DNA from: Methanobacteriota archaeon
Lineage (GTDB): Archaea > Thermoplasmatota > Thermoplasmata > RBG-16-68-12 > EA-27
Direction: 5' to 3'
Assembly (NCBI GenBank): GCA_016207545.1
Contig: JACQPO010000008.1
Coordinates: forward strand, 1-15,177
Length of the DNA stretch: 15,177 nt
The notes under the pieces are model-generated. The model was given only the letters and a program-made list of their open reading frames with translations. It ran no database searches and was not told the DNA's origin. A program made the translations under genes and the position numbers. Below are positions 1 to 6,320 of the stretch, piece by piece (position 1 is the stretch's first letter; the number at the start of each line of letters is the position of its first letter).

Positions 1-223
1 TCGTCATCACGCGCGGGTCCGGGCCGGCCTCGTAGCACAGGTGGATGTGGCAGTCGATGAGCCCCGGGCTCACGTACCGCCCGTTCGCCGCCAGAACGGG
101 TTCGTCCGTCGCCCCGTGAACATCGCCGAGCTCGACGATCTTCCCCTCCGCGATCCGCACGTCCCCGAAGCGGACGCCGCGGGCATCGACAATCGTCGCT
201 CCTTTGATGACCAACCCCGCCAT
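1..223 (-). CDS. Amidohydrolase family protein, N-terminal part (cut by window edge)
   Basis: About 74 N-terminal residues are visible and the rest lies beyond the left edge. The protein opens with a short beta-rich stretch (LVIKGATIVDA, DVRIAEGKIVELG) and continues with a GRYVSPGLIDCHIHL segment. This is the usual N-terminus of metal-dependent amidohydrolases (dihydroorotase, hydantoinase, imidazolonepropionase and relatives), where the His-x-His of DCHIHL binds the catalytic metal in the TIM barrel. The substrate cannot be told from this fragment. The ATG at 223 is preferred because a TATA-like AAAGCTTAT lies 26-34 bases upstream. An in-frame ATG at 250 would overlap that box. The family call is firm; a specific enzyme name would be a guess. 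Confidence 0.85.
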   Translation of the reverse strand, partial: MAGLVIKGATIVDARGVRFGDVRIAEGKIVELGDVHGATDEPVLAANGRYVSPGLIDCHIHLCYEAGPDPRVMT

Positions 224-248
224 CCCGCGCGGGACCGCCGACCGGCCC

Positions 249-257
249 ATAAGCTTT
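249..257 (-). promoter_or_regulatory. TATA-like box of the amidohydrolase gene
   Basis: On the minus strand this reads AAAGCTTAT, 26-34 bases before the ATG at 223. No Shine-Dalgarno motif lies between them, so a leaderless start is likely. Inferred from position and base composition only. Confidence 0.5.
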
Positions 258-338
258 GGCGGGGGAAAGAAAGGGGAGCCCGCCCCAGGTGACGGTGCTC
301 GGGGAAGCCAGTCGACTGAGGGAGGCGGGTCCCAAGGG

Positions 339-378
339 AAAAAAGCGTCAGGAATTCTCCGCGGGCCGTTTCCCGCGG
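339..378 (-). terminator. Hairpin plus oligo-T after the small ORF at 348-509
   Basis: A perfect 7-base inverted repeat (CCGCGGG at 359-365, CCCGCGG at 372-378, 6-base loop) sits at the end of the small minus-strand ORF. Six T residues on the minus strand (339-344) begin three bases after its stop codon. Oligo-T runs act as archaeal terminators. The hairpin is 14 bases from the T-run, so the T-run may be the functional part. Confidence 0.4.
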
Positions 379-509
379 GTGAGGAGGGCGAAGGCCGTCC
401 GACCTGCGTACACGTAGGCGCCGTCGTCCCGCGTCGTGACGGCCCTACGCATCAGGAAGACCATGCCGCACACCGCCGTATCGACTTCGTGCAGGTCTCG
501 GAGGTTCAT
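348..509 (-). CDS. Small protein of unknown function (53 aa)
   Basis: I do not recognise this protein. It starts MNLRDLHEVDTAVCGMVFLM and ends in KRPAENS. Nearly every codon has G or C in the third position, matching certain genes of the window, and the sequence reads like a small folded alpha/beta protein with one Cys and no membrane segment. An oligo-T run follows the stop directly. A TATA-like ATAAAAGC on the same strand lies about 51-58 bases before the ATG at 509, which would leave a leader of roughly 25-30 bases. A GTG at 551 gives a 14-residue extension rich in Gly and Arg that I consider untranslated. It lies head-to-head with nfo. It could still be a chance ORF in this GC-rich sequence. 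Confidence 0.5.
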   Translation of the reverse strand: MNLRDLHEVDTAVCGMVFLMRRAVTTRDDGAYVYAGRTAFALLTRGKRPAENS

Positions 510-637
510 GGCGATACCCGGGCGGATCCTCCGCCCTCCGCCTCTTTCCACCCGGCCCGCTTTTATGTCCTTTTGCCCGACTCGTACCCCACTCGACGCC
601 TTTTTCTACGGACACGGGCTACCGCGTCCGGGGAGCC

Positions 638-1483
638 ATGCTGCTGGGCGCGCACGTCTCGATCGCGGGGGGTCTCCACGAAGCGCCGAAGGCGGGGAAG
701 TGGATCGGGTGCGACGCGATCCAGATCTTCTCCCGCAGCCCGCGGATGCTCCGCTACACGAAGCCGATCACGGAGGGGGACGTGCGGCTGTGGCAGGAGG
801 CGTTGCGGGAGAACGGCATCAAGGCGGCGGTCATCCACACGAATTACCTGATCAACCTCTGCTCCCCGCTGAAGCGGATGGTGAAGGTCGCCCGTGACGC
901 GTTCGTCGAAGAGATGGAGCGGGCGCAGGCCCTCGGGGTGCAACTCCTCATCTTCCATCCCGGGGCGCACATGGGGAAGGGCGAGGAGAAGGGCCTCAAG
1001 CTCGTCGCGGAGAGTCTGGACGCGTGCATCGAGCGGGCGAACGCCCCCGACGTGGTGCTGTGCATCGAGAACATGGCGGGGCAAGGCTCCACGATCGGGT
1101 ATAAGCTCGAGCACCTCCGGAAAATCATGGACCTCAGCAAGCATCCCGAGCGGTTGGCGGTGTGCCTCGACTCGTGCCACCTGTTCGCGGCGGGGTACGA
1201 CATCCGGACACGCGACGGGTACGAGACCGTCATGTCTCGCGTCGGCGAGGCGATCGGCTTCGACCGCGTGCGCGCGTTCCATCTGAACGACTCGAAGGGT
1301 CCCGTGAACTCCCGCGTGGACCGCCACGAGCATATCGGGAAGGGGAAGCTGAAGGAGGACACGTTCCGGTTCCTCGTGAACGACGCGCGGTTCGCGACCT
1401 GCCCCGCGGTGCTCGAGACGCCCGGGGAGGACCCGGAGTTCAGAAGGAACTTAAAGCTGCTACGACGCTTGGTGAAACCGTGA
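638..1483 (+). CDS. nfo: Endonuclease IV (AP endonuclease, family 2)
   Basis: This is a DNA base-excision repair enzyme that cuts 5' of abasic sites and removes 3' blocking groups. At 281 residues it matches the usual length of the family. The positions that hold the three zinc ions in E. coli Nfo are all present in order: H67 (VIHTNYLINL), H107 (FHPGAH), E144 (CIENMAGQG), D178 and H181 (CLDSCHLFAAGYD), H215 (FHLNDSKG), D228 and H230 (RVDRHEHIGKG) and E260 (VLETPGED). The N-terminal GAHVSIAGG is also typical. The ATG at 638 opens directly into that conserved stretch. A T-rich element (about 600-608) lies 30-38 bases upstream and could be its promoter. The next gene begins 1 base after its stop, which suggests co-transcription. 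Confidence 0.97.
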   Translation: MLLGAHVSIAGGLHEAPKAGKWIGCDAIQIFSRSPRMLRYTKPITEGDVRLWQEALRENGIKAAVIHTNYLINLCSPLKRMVKVARDAFVEEMERAQALGVQLLIFHPGAHMGKGEEKGLKLVAESLDACIERANAPDVVLCIENMAGQGSTIGYKLEHLRKIMDLSKHPERLAVCLDSCHLFAAGYDIRTRDGYETVMSRVGEAIGFDRVRAFHLNDSKGPVNSRVDRHEHIGKGKLKEDTFRFLVNDARFATCPAVLETPGEDPEFRRNLKLLRRLVKP

Positions 1484-1484
1484 G

Positions 1485-2174
1485 GTGAGCATGCCCATCC
1501 CGGAGGACGTTCCCAAGCGCGTGCGCAAGTTCGTGTTCGACCACTTCTTGGAGCACGCGGCGCCGCCAATCGTGGAGCAAGTGATGACCGCGTTCTCCCT
1601 TTCGCGGGAACAGGCGACGGACGTGCTCCACAGTCTGGAGGCGGCCCGCCACGTCGCCCTCGTGAAGGGGACCGCCCGGATCCTTATGGCCTTCCCGTTC
1701 TCGGCGGGCGCAACGCCGTTCCGCGTCACGGTCCGGGGCCGCCGGTACTTCGCGAACTGCGCGTGGGACGCAATCGCCTTCCACGCGATGTTGCGAAACG
1801 ACATCCGCGTCGAGTCGTTCTGCCACCACTGCGCGGCGCCGATCAATCTCGAGATGCGAGAGGGGAGCGCCGTGCACGTGGACCCGGAGGACGTCCTTGT
1901 CTATCTCGCCCTCCCCGCCGCGCGGTGGTGGGACGACATCATCACGACCTGCTCGAACACAATGGTCTTCTTCGCGTCCCCGGAGCATCGCGAGGCGTCG
2001 GCCCTGTGCGCGTCGCCGGGCTCCGGTGTCTCCCTCACGCCGGACCAGGTCCACACGTTGAGCGTTCCGCTGTACGGGAAGAAGATGGACCTCGACTACG
2101 CGCGGCCCTCGAAACAATCGTTGCTCGACCACTTCGCCACGATGGGGCTCACGGGCGACTTCTGGAAGCTGTGA
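1485..2174 (+). CDS. Organomercurial lyase-like protein (MerB fold)
   Basis: MerB cleaves the carbon-mercury bond of organomercurials with two Cys and one Asp. This 229-residue protein has the full MerB layout. An N-terminal winged-helix-like region (about 10-80) ends in a FPFS segment. A catalytic-type FANCAWDAI follows, with C92 and D95 matching C96 and D99 of E. coli MerB. TTCSNTMVFFAS then supplies C156 at the place of C159. Extra cysteines (C113, C116) lie in the SFCHHCAAPINL segment, where MerB has its CxxTG-like motif. The start is either the GTG at 1485 or the ATG at 1491. An ACTTAAAG box inside the end of nfo (1449-1456) lies 29-36 bases before the GTG and favours it. No merA, merR or merT gene lies nearby, so the substrate is uncertain. 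Membership in the family is the firm part. Confidence 0.82.
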   Translation: MSMPIPEDVPKRVRKFVFDHFLEHAAPPIVEQVMTAFSLSREQATDVLHSLEAARHVALVKGTARILMAFPFSAGATPFRVTVRGRRYFANCAWDAIAFHAMLRNDIRVESFCHHCAAPINLEMREGSAVHVDPEDVLVYLALPAARWWDDIITTCSNTMVFFASPEHREASALCASPGSGVSLTPDQVHTLSVPLYGKKMDLDYARPSKQSLLDHFATMGLTGDFWKL

Positions 2175-2222
2175 GGCGAACGGTCAAGTATCCTCCAACC
2201 GTTCACGTGGCGGGGGAGCCCC

Positions 2223-2885
2223 TTGGACGCCTTGGAGCAACTGGTAAAGGCCGCGGAGGAGGAGTGGCTCGAGCACTGGAAGCGCGGACCGACCCGGACG
2301 CGCGTGGCGAACGCCCCGCAAATCGGGGACCGGGCACCGGACCTCGAGCTCGAGGACTTCCGCGGAAAACGCGTGCGACTCTCGGACTTCTGGCGGGACC
2401 GGCCCGCGCTCCTCTTATTCTGGCGACACTACGGGTGCGGCTGCGGACTGGAACGGTCGAAGCGCTTGGCGGCGGAGTACACGGACTACGTCGCGGCGGG
2501 CGCGAACGTCGTCATCGTCGGGCAAGGGGAACCGGAGCGGGCCCGCGCGTACGCGAAGAAGTACGGGCTGCCGCCATGCCCGATCCTGTGCGACCCCGCG
2601 TTCCACGCGTACATCGCGTACGGGCTCCCGGAGGCGGTCCCCGCGCAGATTTTGTACGACGCGCCGGAGGACCTGCAGCGGTGTGAGCTCGAGGCGGGGT
2701 TACGGTTTATCGCGGCGCGCAGGGAAATGGGTCGCCCGCTCGTCGACAACCCGTGGCAACTGCCCGGGGAATTCGTCGTGGACGCGAGCGGCACAATCCG
2801 CCTCGCCTACCGATATCAGTATTGTGAGGATTTCCCCGACCCACGGGTCCATGTAACAGCCATCATGGACGCCGCCAAAACCTGA
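2223..2885 (+). CDS. Peroxiredoxin-like / AhpC-TSA family protein with a CxC site
   Basis: This 220-residue thioredoxin-fold protein opens with a helical extension (1-28), then has the IGDRAPDLELEDFRGKRVRL strand pair typical of AhpC/TSA and redoxin domains. The active-site loop is FWRHYGCGCGLERSK, with C72 and C74. A typical peroxiredoxin has Thr-x-x-Cys there, and the peroxiredoxin-like AhpC-TSA_2 proteins usually have Cys-x-x-Cys, so the Cys-x-Cys spacing is unusual. A late FVVDASGTIRLAYRYQYCEDF completes the fold. It probably reduces peroxides or thiols in the cytoplasm, but the substrate is open. The TTG start at 2223 is supported by GGGGGAG five bases upstream (2212-2217) and by the lack of a better in-frame start. 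Its stop codon touches the stop of the convergent DCC gene. Confidence 0.75.
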   Translation: MDALEQLVKAAEEEWLEHWKRGPTRTRVANAPQIGDRAPDLELEDFRGKRVRLSDFWRDRPALLLFWRHYGCGCGLERSKRLAAEYTDYVAAGANVVIVGQGEPERARAYAKKYGLPPCPILCDPAFHAYIAYGLPEAVPAQILYDAPEDLQRCELEAGLRFIAARREMGRPLVDNPWQLPGEFVVDASGTIRLAYRYQYCEDFPDPRVHVTAIMDAAKT

Positions 2886-3233
2886 CTAGGCCGGGCACCG
2901 GGCCACGCGTGCCCCGTGGAGAAAGGAGTAGACTCGCTCGCTGAGACCGCGGAGAACCGGGACTTCCGCCGCCAATCGAGGGACCCCCGATCCCATCGGG
3001 AGGACGCCCGCCAGTTCCACAAGGCCCTCGCCGCGGCTCGCGGTCTTGCCGTCATGCACAAAGTGGAACGAAGACCATCGCGCGTCCTCGTCCATCCCCG
3101 CCAAGAGCGACGCAGTCCGCGGATCTTGTAGGGCGACGGGCTCGATTTGGCCTCGAAGGTCGAGCGCCTTCACGAGGCTCTTCGCGAGGCTGCACAGCCC
3201 GCAATCTGCGTCGTAGACCAGATACGCGCACAC
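2886..3233 (-). CDS. DCC-family thiol-disulfide oxidoreductase-like protein (DUF393)
   Basis: The N-terminus CAYLVYDADCGLCSLAKSLV is the hallmark of the DCC family, in which a YDxxCxxC motif (C11, C14) lies at the start of a thioredoxin-like helix. The length (115 residues) fits the family. These proteins are presumed to handle thiols or disulfides, though few have been studied. The GTG at 3233 gives the canonical start just before the first strand. A longer TTG start at 3260 is possible but adds residues the family usually lacks. The AGCTTTTTGG element at 3261-3270 lies 28-37 bases before the GTG. It follows the 55-residue membrane gene on the same strand and converges without a gap on the peroxiredoxin-like gene. 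Confidence 0.82.
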   Translation of the reverse strand: MCAYLVYDADCGLCSLAKSLVKALDLRGQIEPVALQDPRTASLLAGMDEDARWSSFHFVHDGKTASRGEGLVELAGVLPMGSGVPRLAAEVPVLRGLSERVYSFLHGARVARCPA

Positions 3234-3290
3234 GGTCCAATCATAAGCCCGGCGGCCCAAAAAGCTACCGCTTGTACGATTCGCAACGCG

Positions 3291-3458
3291 CTACCGGAGA
3301 AAATCCCGACAGACCAGGTACGCGTAGACCAGCGTCACGAGGCCTCCGACTCCGGCGGCAAACCGTATTTCCATCCCGATCGTCCAGAGAAATGTGGTCG
3401 AAGCGACCCAAACAAACGGCGCTCCAAGCAGCAACCAGACGCCCCATTCGCGCTTCAT
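3291..3458 (-). CDS. Small two-helix membrane protein (55 aa)
   Basis: I do not recognise a family. The sequence begins MKREWGVWLLLGAPFVWVAS and has two hydrophobic stretches, about residues 6-26 and 31-50, joined by a short turn. Charged residues sit at both ends (KRE and CRDFLR). This suggests a hairpin membrane protein with both termini on the same side. The ATG at 3458 lies only seven bases after the stop of the 404-residue gene, so the two are probably translated from one mRNA. A longer in-frame ORF reaches 3632, but that part lies inside the upstream gene and is low-complexity Ser/Arg, so I trimmed it. Confidence 0.7.
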   Translation of the reverse strand: MKREWGVWLLLGAPFVWVASTTFLWTIGMEIRFAAGVGGLVTLVYAYLVCRDFLR

Positions 3459-3465
3459 GCTGAAC

Positions 3466-4680
3466 CTAGAACGGGAGTTGCTGGAGGGCGACGACGAGCG
3501 GGAGGAGCGCTTTCTCGCGCCCCAGGAAGTGGGCCGTCTGGATGGCGGCGTTGAGGTAGATGATCGTGTGCTCCTTCTCCCCGACCCGCCACGCGCCGTA
3601 GCCGCCGACGACTTGCTTGAGGATGCCCTCAAGGGGCACGCCCGCCTCGAGGCATTGGCTCAACGTCACGAGCGGCGGGGGCGTCCGATGCTGGAGGGTC
3701 GCCTTCAGCCCTGTGATTGCGGCTTGCGCGTCCACGCCCGCCTTCCCGGAAAGCTGGAGGTCCTCCGGATACTCGTACGCACGCCCGAGGGTTCGGTAGA
3801 ACTTCCAGAGCATGTGGGACAGCTCCTCCTTCGTCATGTGCCTCGCCGCGAGCCGTGCGCTGTGGGCGAGGAGGAGGTTGTGTCCGAGGAAGCCGGGATC
3901 TTTCGCGACGCCGATCAGTAGGGGTTCGAACACGCGCTCCCGATCGGAACTCGCGGCGTGGAATCGCAGGATGTCGTGCACCGCGTCGTACTCGCCCTCG
4001 GAGAGGGTCTGCTGGAGTGTGCCGATGCTCGCGTCGACGTCGCTCGGCGTCCGTTCGTACGCCTCCGGCCTGAGCGGGCGCGCGGACTGCAACACGGTTC
4101 CGAGGAAGTGCGCGGCGTTCGCGAGCGGGACGAGCGCCATCGGGAGCCCGAGCGCACGTGCGGCCTCCACATACGAGACCGCGAGGGTAAAGTTGTGATT
4201 GAGTCGCCCCAGGTCCGCGAGGCTTGCGCGGACGAGCGCATGGCTCGCCGCGTCGAGCCCGTCTTGCAACGCAATCGCGCACGCGAGCACGGCCGCGCGG
4301 TCCGGTTGCCCCGCCACGAGCGCGTCCCAGAGGAGCCGCTCCGGGTCCCCCGCCACGGATGCGGCCTGCTGCTCGAGGTACGTCGCGGTCCAGTCCCGCT
4401 TGATGAGGCTGAAGTTGTACAAGGTGACGAACCGCAGGAGCCCCCACGACGCCTCCGGTCCGGCGATCGCGAACATCTCCCGCGAGGCCTCTACGGTCTG
4501 CAACCCGTGTGGGACCGTCAGCTTCGGATCCTGATGGTTCGCGCAGACGAGGAGCAGGGCGTCCGCGATCGGCCAGAAGTTCTCCTCGTCACGCGCGAGC
4601 CGGTCGAAGAGGGGCATCGCCTTCTGGTGCTGGAAGGTGTAGAGGAGTTGGAGGAACTGTTCGAAGTCCCGCCCCGCCAT
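3466..4680 (-). CDS. Conserved-looking helical protein of unknown function (404 aa)
   Basis: This is a soluble, almost entirely helical protein of 404 residues with no signal peptide or membrane segment. Histidines recur in helical contexts: about residue 240 in HDILRFHAASSD, then in GHNLLLAHSARLAARHM and SHMLWKFYRT, and near the C-terminus in HTIIYLNAAIQTAHF. The pattern is like a helical bundle with a metal or cofactor site and faintly recalls questin-oxidase-like proteins, but I cannot confirm that and name no function. A TATA-like CCCATAAGAG lies 25-34 bases before the ATG at 4680, with no ribosome site, which indicates a leaderless start. The gene is divergent from trxB, and the 55-residue membrane protein follows in the same probable operon. 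Confidence 0.85.
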   Translation of the reverse strand: MAGRDFEQFLQLLYTFQHQKAMPLFDRLARDEENFWPIADALLLVCANHQDPKLTVPHGLQTVEASREMFAIAGPEASWGLLRFVTLYNFSLIKRDWTATYLEQQAASVAGDPERLLWDALVAGQPDRAAVLACAIALQDGLDAASHALVRASLADLGRLNHNFTLAVSYVEAARALGLPMALVPLANAAHFLGTVLQSARPLRPEAYERTPSDVDASIGTLQQTLSEGEYDAVHDILRFHAASSDRERVFEPLLIGVAKDPGFLGHNLLLAHSARLAARHMTKEELSHMLWKFYRTLGRAYEYPEDLQLSGKAGVDAQAAITGLKATLQHRTPPPLVTLSQCLEAGVPLEGILKQVVGGYGAWRVGEKEHTIIYLNAAIQTAHFLGREKALLPLVVALQQLPF

Positions 4681-4880
4681 TTCGCGCGACTAAGGCGGCG
4701 GTGCCTCTTATGGGCTCCGGTTACGCCGCGAGGTCGACGTCGAGCAAGCGGCCCCACAAACCGCCAATCACGCAGTATGGGACGCGGTTCCGGAGAGATA
4801 GTTTGGCGGGGCGTGAAAGATTTGTCGGCAAACGCTCGGACTAAAACCTTAAGACAAGCCCTCTCGTTCGGCCGCGCGCG
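4681..4880. promoter_or_regulatory. Divergent intergenic region between the 404-aa gene and trxB
   Basis: These 200 bases hold two opposed promoters. CCCATAAGAG (4705-4714, read on the minus strand) lies 25-34 bases before the helical-protein gene. CCTTAAGA (4847-4854) lies 27-34 bases before trxB. Between them is a 7-base inverted repeat, CCGCCAA at 4761-4767 and TTGGCGG at 4803-4809, which could be an operator or chance. I see no gene or RNA gene in it. Confidence 0.5.
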
Positions 4881-5870
4881 ATGGTCGCGTACGACGTCAT
4901 CATCATTGGCTCCGGTCCCGCGGGCCTCACGGCCGCGATCTACACGACGCGCGCCGGATTGAAGACCCTCGTGCTCGGCGGGGGCCCGAAAGGCGGCGAT
5001 CCCACGCGGATCCCCGGCGGGCAACTCATGGTTACCACGGCCGTCGAGAACTATCCCGGCTTCCCGGACGGCGTGCAAGGTCCCGAACTCATGGACCTCA
5101 TGCGGAAGCAGGCGGAACGGTTCGGGGTGGACTTCGTCGACGTGAACGCGACGTCGATTCACGCAAAGGGCAACCCGTTCCGCGTCAAGACGGAGGAGGC
5201 GGAGTACGAGGGCCGCACGGTCATCATCGCGACGGGTGCGACCGCGAAGTGGCTCGGGATCGAGAGCGAGCGGAAGTTCATGAACCGGGGCGTGACCGCG
5301 TGCGCGGTGTGCGACGGCTACTTCTTCCGCGGGATGGACGTCGTCGTCGTGGGTGGCGGCGACGCCGCGATGGAGGACGCGCTGTTCCTCACGAAGCTGT
5401 GCAAGTCCGTGAAGGTCATCCACCGCCGCGGAGAGTTGCGGGCGTCGAGGATCATGCAAGACCGCCTCTTCGCCGCCAAGAACGCAGAAGTGATCTGGAA
5501 CACGGAAGTGCTCGAGATCCTCGGGGAAAACAAGGTCCACGCGGTCCGCCTCGTGACCGACCCAAAGGGCAATCCGAAGGAAATTTACGAGAAGAATCCG
5601 AGAGCCGCGGACCTGAAAATCTGGGAGCTGCCCACGCAAGGCGTCTTCATCGCGATCGGCCACGAGCCCGATACGGAGGAGTTCAAGGGCGTGATCGAGC
5701 TGGACAAAAAGGAGTACGTGGCCGTGCGGGACCACGTAAAGACGAACGTCCCCGGGATTTTCGCGGCGGGCGACGTGCACGATTCCCACTACCGCCAAGC
5801 GGTCACCGCGGCTGGATTTGGTTGCATGGCCGCTCTTGAAGCGGAGCGGTGGCTCGCGCGGCAAGGTTGA
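4881..5870 (+). CDS. trxB: Thioredoxin reductase (NADPH type)
   Basis: This flavoprotein passes electrons from NADPH through FAD to a redox-active disulfide and on to thioredoxin-like partners. The FAD-binding GSGPAG is at residues 10-15. The redox pair is C141 and C144 in TACAVCDGYFF. The second dinucleotide fold has VVVGGGDAAMEDA near residue 158. HRRGELRA matches the HRRxxxRA motif that recognises the 2'-phosphate of NADPH. GIFAAGDVHD near the end closes the FAD site. At 329 residues it is slightly longer than bacterial TrxB, owing to an insertion around GGGPKGGDPTRIPGG and another near NPKEIYEKNPRAADLK. The ATG at 4881 follows a CCTTAAGA box by 27-34 bases, so the mRNA is probably leaderless. 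No thioredoxin gene is adjacent; possible partners are the thiol proteins at 2223-3233. Confidence 0.94.
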   Translation: MVAYDVIIIGSGPAGLTAAIYTTRAGLKTLVLGGGPKGGDPTRIPGGQLMVTTAVENYPGFPDGVQGPELMDLMRKQAERFGVDFVDVNATSIHAKGNPFRVKTEEAEYEGRTVIIATGATAKWLGIESERKFMNRGVTACAVCDGYFFRGMDVVVVGGGDAAMEDALFLTKLCKSVKVIHRRGELRASRIMQDRLFAAKNAEVIWNTEVLEILGENKVHAVRLVTDPKGNPKEIYEKNPRAADLKIWELPTQGVFIAIGHEPDTEEFKGVIELDKKEYVAVRDHVKTNVPGIFAAGDVHDSHYRQAVTAAGFGCMAALEAERWLARQG

Positions 5871-5930
5871 CGGTACGGAGAAAAGGCTGAAATAGCGCCC
5901 GACCCATCGAGCGCGCCCGAGGGGGATTCC

Positions 5931-6320
5931 GTGGTCCGCATCTTCCGCGGCGGTGTGCTCGACGAACGGTTTGAGGGGAGCGTCGTCGTAATCGGCCCGA
6001 AGCCGACGCAGATGACGGGCCTCGTGAAGGGCGACTTGTTCGTGCGGGACAATTCGACGTGCGAGGTCGTCGGCATGGTCACGGGCAACCTAATCGCGGA
6101 GAGGACCGGGAAGGCGGTCCTTCGCGGCCTTGTCGCGAAGGACGTCAAGGCCGTTGGCGGCGACGTGGAAATCCACGGCATGGTTGCGGGAAACGTGATC
6201 AACGAGGGGGGACGGATCTTTATCGGGCCGAGTTGCCTCGTCCGCGGCGAGGTCAAGGGCAAGACAGAAGCGGGGCCGCCAATCACGGGTGCCGCGCCGT
6301 CTAGCCCCTCGTCCGCATGA
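5931..6320 (+). CDS. Bactofilin-like polymer-forming beta-helix protein
   Basis: This 129-residue protein is built of short beta repeats with regularly spaced Gly and hydrophobic residues: VKGDLFVRDN, VTGNLIAE, LVAKDVKAVGGDVEIHG, VAGNVINEGGRIFIG and LVRGEVKGK. This is the pattern of bactofilin-type right-handed beta-helices, in which each rung carries a 'GDV/GNL' turn. The C-terminus (from about residue 112) is a Pro/Ser/Ala-rich tail. Bactofilins polymerise without nucleotides and act as scaffolds, but the role of archaeal members is not established. The GTG at 5931 is supported by GAGGGGG five bases upstream. An AT-rich GCTGAAATAGC lies 35-45 bases before the start. The stop codon TGA is followed at once by the stop of the convergent dehydrogenase gene. 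Confidence 0.68.
   Translation: MVRIFRGGVLDERFEGSVVVIGPKPTQMTGLVKGDLFVRDNSTCEVVGMVTGNLIAERTGKAVLRGLVAKDVKAVGGDVEIHGMVAGNVINEGGRIFIGPSCLVRGEVKGKTEAGPPITGAAPSSPSSA

Noticed and set aside
563..1333. A 256-codon minus-strand frame opposite nfo
   Set aside because: It is antisense to a gene with all nine metal ligands conserved, and its His/Arg/Val-rich translation is typical of a GC-rich shadow.
3459..3632. N-terminal extension of the 55-residue membrane protein
   Set aside because: It lies wholly inside the upstream 404-residue gene in another frame and is Ser/Arg low complexity.
3921..3932. GGTTCGAA sequence resembling a tRNA T-loop
   Set aside because: No acceptor stem or anticodon arm can be drawn around it, and it lies inside the 404-residue coding region.
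4518..5864. A 448-codon minus-strand frame covering trxB
   Set aside because: trxB on the other strand has all its motifs. The frame is a compositional shadow that also overlaps the start of the 404-residue gene.
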